NCBI GenBank assembly: GCA_003564735.1 | Contig: PXEK01000100.1 | Span: 1 to 6,107 of the forward strand | Source of the DNA: Cryomorphaceae bacterium | GTDB taxonomy: Bacteria > Bacteroidota > Bacteroidia > Flavobacteriales_G > Salibacteraceae | Direction: 5' to 3' | Length of the DNA stretch: 6,107 nt | Position numbers and translations under genes: made by a program | Part shown: in pieces, positions 4,564-6,107 of the stretch | Position numbering within the stretch: position 1 is the first letter of the stretch | How the letters are laid out: every line of letters starts with the position of its first letter | The notes under the pieces: generated by a model | What the model was told of the DNA's origin: nothing | The model's database searches: none | Seen by the model: the letters and a program-made list of their open reading frames with translations, nothing else

Positions 4564-6107
4564 TCAGTTAATTAAAATATCTTCTTTAGGGTATCTGTAA
4601 TGATTGTATTTTTCTTTTCGTAAAAAGGCAGCCAAAAACGTGAGCAATGTAATACGACCTATGAACATGGTGAAAATAATTATAATCCTTGCGTAATCGT
4701 TTAATTCAGAAGTAATACCTAAGGATAAACCCACCGTGCTGTAAGCCGAAAAACTTTCAAAGGCGATGGAAAGAAGGTCTTTTTCAGGGTCAAAATAGGA
4801 GATGAGAAAGACGGATGTACCCACAGATATAAGTGAAAGGGCGATAATGGCGCTTGCTCGTGCTACGGATTGCTGTGGAATTTGTCTTCTAAAAAGTTCT
4901 ATTCTGCTTTTACCCATAGCTACACCTATAAAGTTGAGTGTACCCAAGGCCAATGTACTGGTTTTTAAACCGCCACCGGTCGATCCCGGGGAGGCACCCA
5001 CCCACATGAGAAAAAATACAATCATGATGGTGTGAAAATTAAGTAATGAGGTATCAACGGTATTGAATCCTGCGGTTCGCGGCGTTGCTGCTCCAAAAAA
5101 TGCCACAATAATTTTACCGATACCGTCATGCTCTGCCAACGTATTATCATACTCAAAAATGAAAAACAACGCTGTACCCAGAGTCAATAAAATACCCGTA
5201 GTAATTAATACTATTCTGGAATTAAGGTTAATCACATGAGAGCGGTGCTTGACATGACCTGTTATGCTGTAGGGCAATAACAAATTCATAATCAAATATC
5301 TTACATATTGAAGTGAGTTGAAAACAATAGGAAAACCAATACCCCCGATTATAAACAAACCCGCTACAACAGAATGCATTGCGTAATTATACCGAAAAGG
5401 TAATTCGTACAAACTATTTTCTAAAGTTGAGAACCCTGCGTTACAAAAGGCAGATACAGAGTGAAAGGCTGCGAAAAAGATTCGGTCACCTAATGCGGGT
5501 ATAATTTCAGGGTCAATAGAAAAGTAAATAAATGTCGCCCCGAATAACTCGATAATAAAGGTTATTTGGATGATACGTCTCACGGTTTTAAATACCTCAT
5601 CCATGGCTGAGGTATTGGTAAGATTACTGAGCACCAGCTGATTTTCATAAGAAGATTTACCTCTAAAAAAGTGACTAAAAAAGCCGGTAAAAGTCATTAT
5701 ACCCAATCCGCCGAGCTGTATCAGAATCATGATCACCGATTGCCCGAAAGTGGTAAAGTAGCTACCCGTATCAACAACAATAAGCCCCGTTACGCAAACG
5801 GCACTCGTAGAAGTAAACAAGGCATCAAGAAATGAAATACCTTGATGTGTAGCATTGGGCAGCATGAGTAAAAAAGTACCCAATACTATAATAGCGGCAA
5901 AACTGCCGATAAACAGCTGGGCGGGATTGAGTATATCACGATTAAAGGTTACGGGAATGGTACTCACCTCGCGCAAAAGCATGAGAAAAACCACGGGCGC
6001 AATGAACATGGTTGTTTCATGAAAGTGAAAACCCAGGCCGGCCAAATCAACACAGGTATAAGCCAAAATACCTATGTACAAACCGTCAAAAAACCAAACG
6101 GCTTTAC
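4564..6107 (-). CDS. ktrB: KtrB/TrkH family K+ uptake channel subunit (N-terminus outside window)
   Basis: This is the membrane pore subunit of a K+ uptake system; KtrB-type members are often Na+-dependent. The frame is open to the right edge (a TTG at 6079-6081 is internal), so at least 513 residues are present and the true start is not visible. Counting that TTG as residue 1, all four pore loops with their filter glycine are present: SAVCVTGL (G99), SAFCNAGF (G216), RTAGFN (G338) and SAYSTVGL (G451). The intramembrane gate loop GSTGGGLKTST (366-376) and the conserved Arg of MFIGR (R476) are also present. RTAGFN-TVD in loop three resembles KtrB. Two or more hydrophobic helices precede the canonical first membrane unit (before about residue 50). 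The protein is thus longer than the roughly 445-residue B. subtilis KtrB, a pattern I recall from Bacteroidota TrkH-like proteins. It ends with TGA, 36 bp before ktrA. Its promoter is beyond the window. Confidence 0.95.
   Translation of the reverse strand, partial: KAVWFFDGLYIGILAYTCVDLAGLGFHFHETTMFIAPVVFLMLLREVSTIPVTFNRDILNPAQLFIGSFAAIIVLGTFLLMLPNATHQGISFLDALFTSTSAVCVTGLIVVDTGSYFTTFGQSVIMILIQLGGLGIMTFTGFFSHFFRGKSSYENQLVLSNLTNTSAMDEVFKTVRRIIQITFIIELFGATFIYFSIDPEIIPALGDRIFFAAFHSVSAFCNAGFSTLENSLYELPFRYNYAMHSVVAGLFIIGGIGFPIVFNSLQYVRYLIMNLLLPYSITGHVKHRSHVINLNSRIVLITTGILLTLGTALFFIFEYDNTLAEHDGIGKIIVAFFGAATPRTAGFNTVDTSLLNFHTIMIVFFLMWVGASPGSTGGGLKTSTLALGTLNFIGVAMGKSRIELFRRQIPQQSVARASAIIALSLISVGTSVFLISYFDPEKDLLSIAFESFSAYSTVGLSLGITSELNDYARIIIIFTMFIGRITLLTFLAAFLRKEKYNHYRYPKEDILIN

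Noticed and set aside
1..6107. Mobile element, CRISPR array, tRNA/rRNA or defence island
   Set aside because: No transposase or integrase motifs, no spaced direct repeats, no cloverleaf and no defence-type domains were seen on either strand.

Overview
The window looks like chromosomal DNA from a member of the Bacteroidota, most likely a Flavobacteriales-type marine or aquatic lineage. The evidence is as follows. The genes lack Shine-Dalgarno sequences and have A/T-rich leaders. Several intergenic gaps carry the Bacteroidota promoter pattern (TTTG or TTG, about 19-22 nt, then TAnnTTTG). Two hypothetical proteins (the DUF7935-like membrane protein and the small zinc-finger-like protein) belong to families I know mainly from this phylum. 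The species cannot be named from this sequence.

Layout. Positions 1-284 (+) hold the 3' end of aroE (shikimate dehydrogenase). After a 142-bp gap with a good promoter comes a complete superoxide dismutase gene of Mn type (427-1032, +). It ends at a perfect 12-bp hairpin (1111-1140) that can terminate transcription from both sides. Everything to the right is on the minus strand. Read in the direction of transcription from the right edge, the order is: the K+ channel subunit ktrB/trkH (cut by the window end), its cytoplasmic NAD-binding regulator ktrA 36 bp downstream, a tiny cysteine-rich acidic lipoprotein, a five-TM DoxX/MauE-like protein fused to a thioredoxin-like domain with a CxxC, a small zinc-finger-like protein that has lost one cysteine ligand, and a DUF7935-like single-TM protein.

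How the genes relate. KtrB and KtrA form one K+ uptake system and are very probably one operon, ending in a weak hairpin/T-tract at 3783-3810. The lipoprotein and the DoxX-thioredoxin protein have separate promoters, but they are neighbours and both appear to act outside the cytoplasmic membrane, so a thiol-redox link is possible but unproven. SOD, the thioredoxin fusion and the Cys-rich lipoprotein give the region a loose redox flavour; I do not claim that they form a system.

No mobile element, CRISPR array, tRNA, rRNA or defence system was seen. Most of the window is ordinary core genome. The most interesting points are the Cys-rich lipoprotein next to the membrane thioredoxin fusion, the degenerate zinc finger, and a T-tract that seems to serve both as terminator tail and as the -33 promoter box of the next gene.
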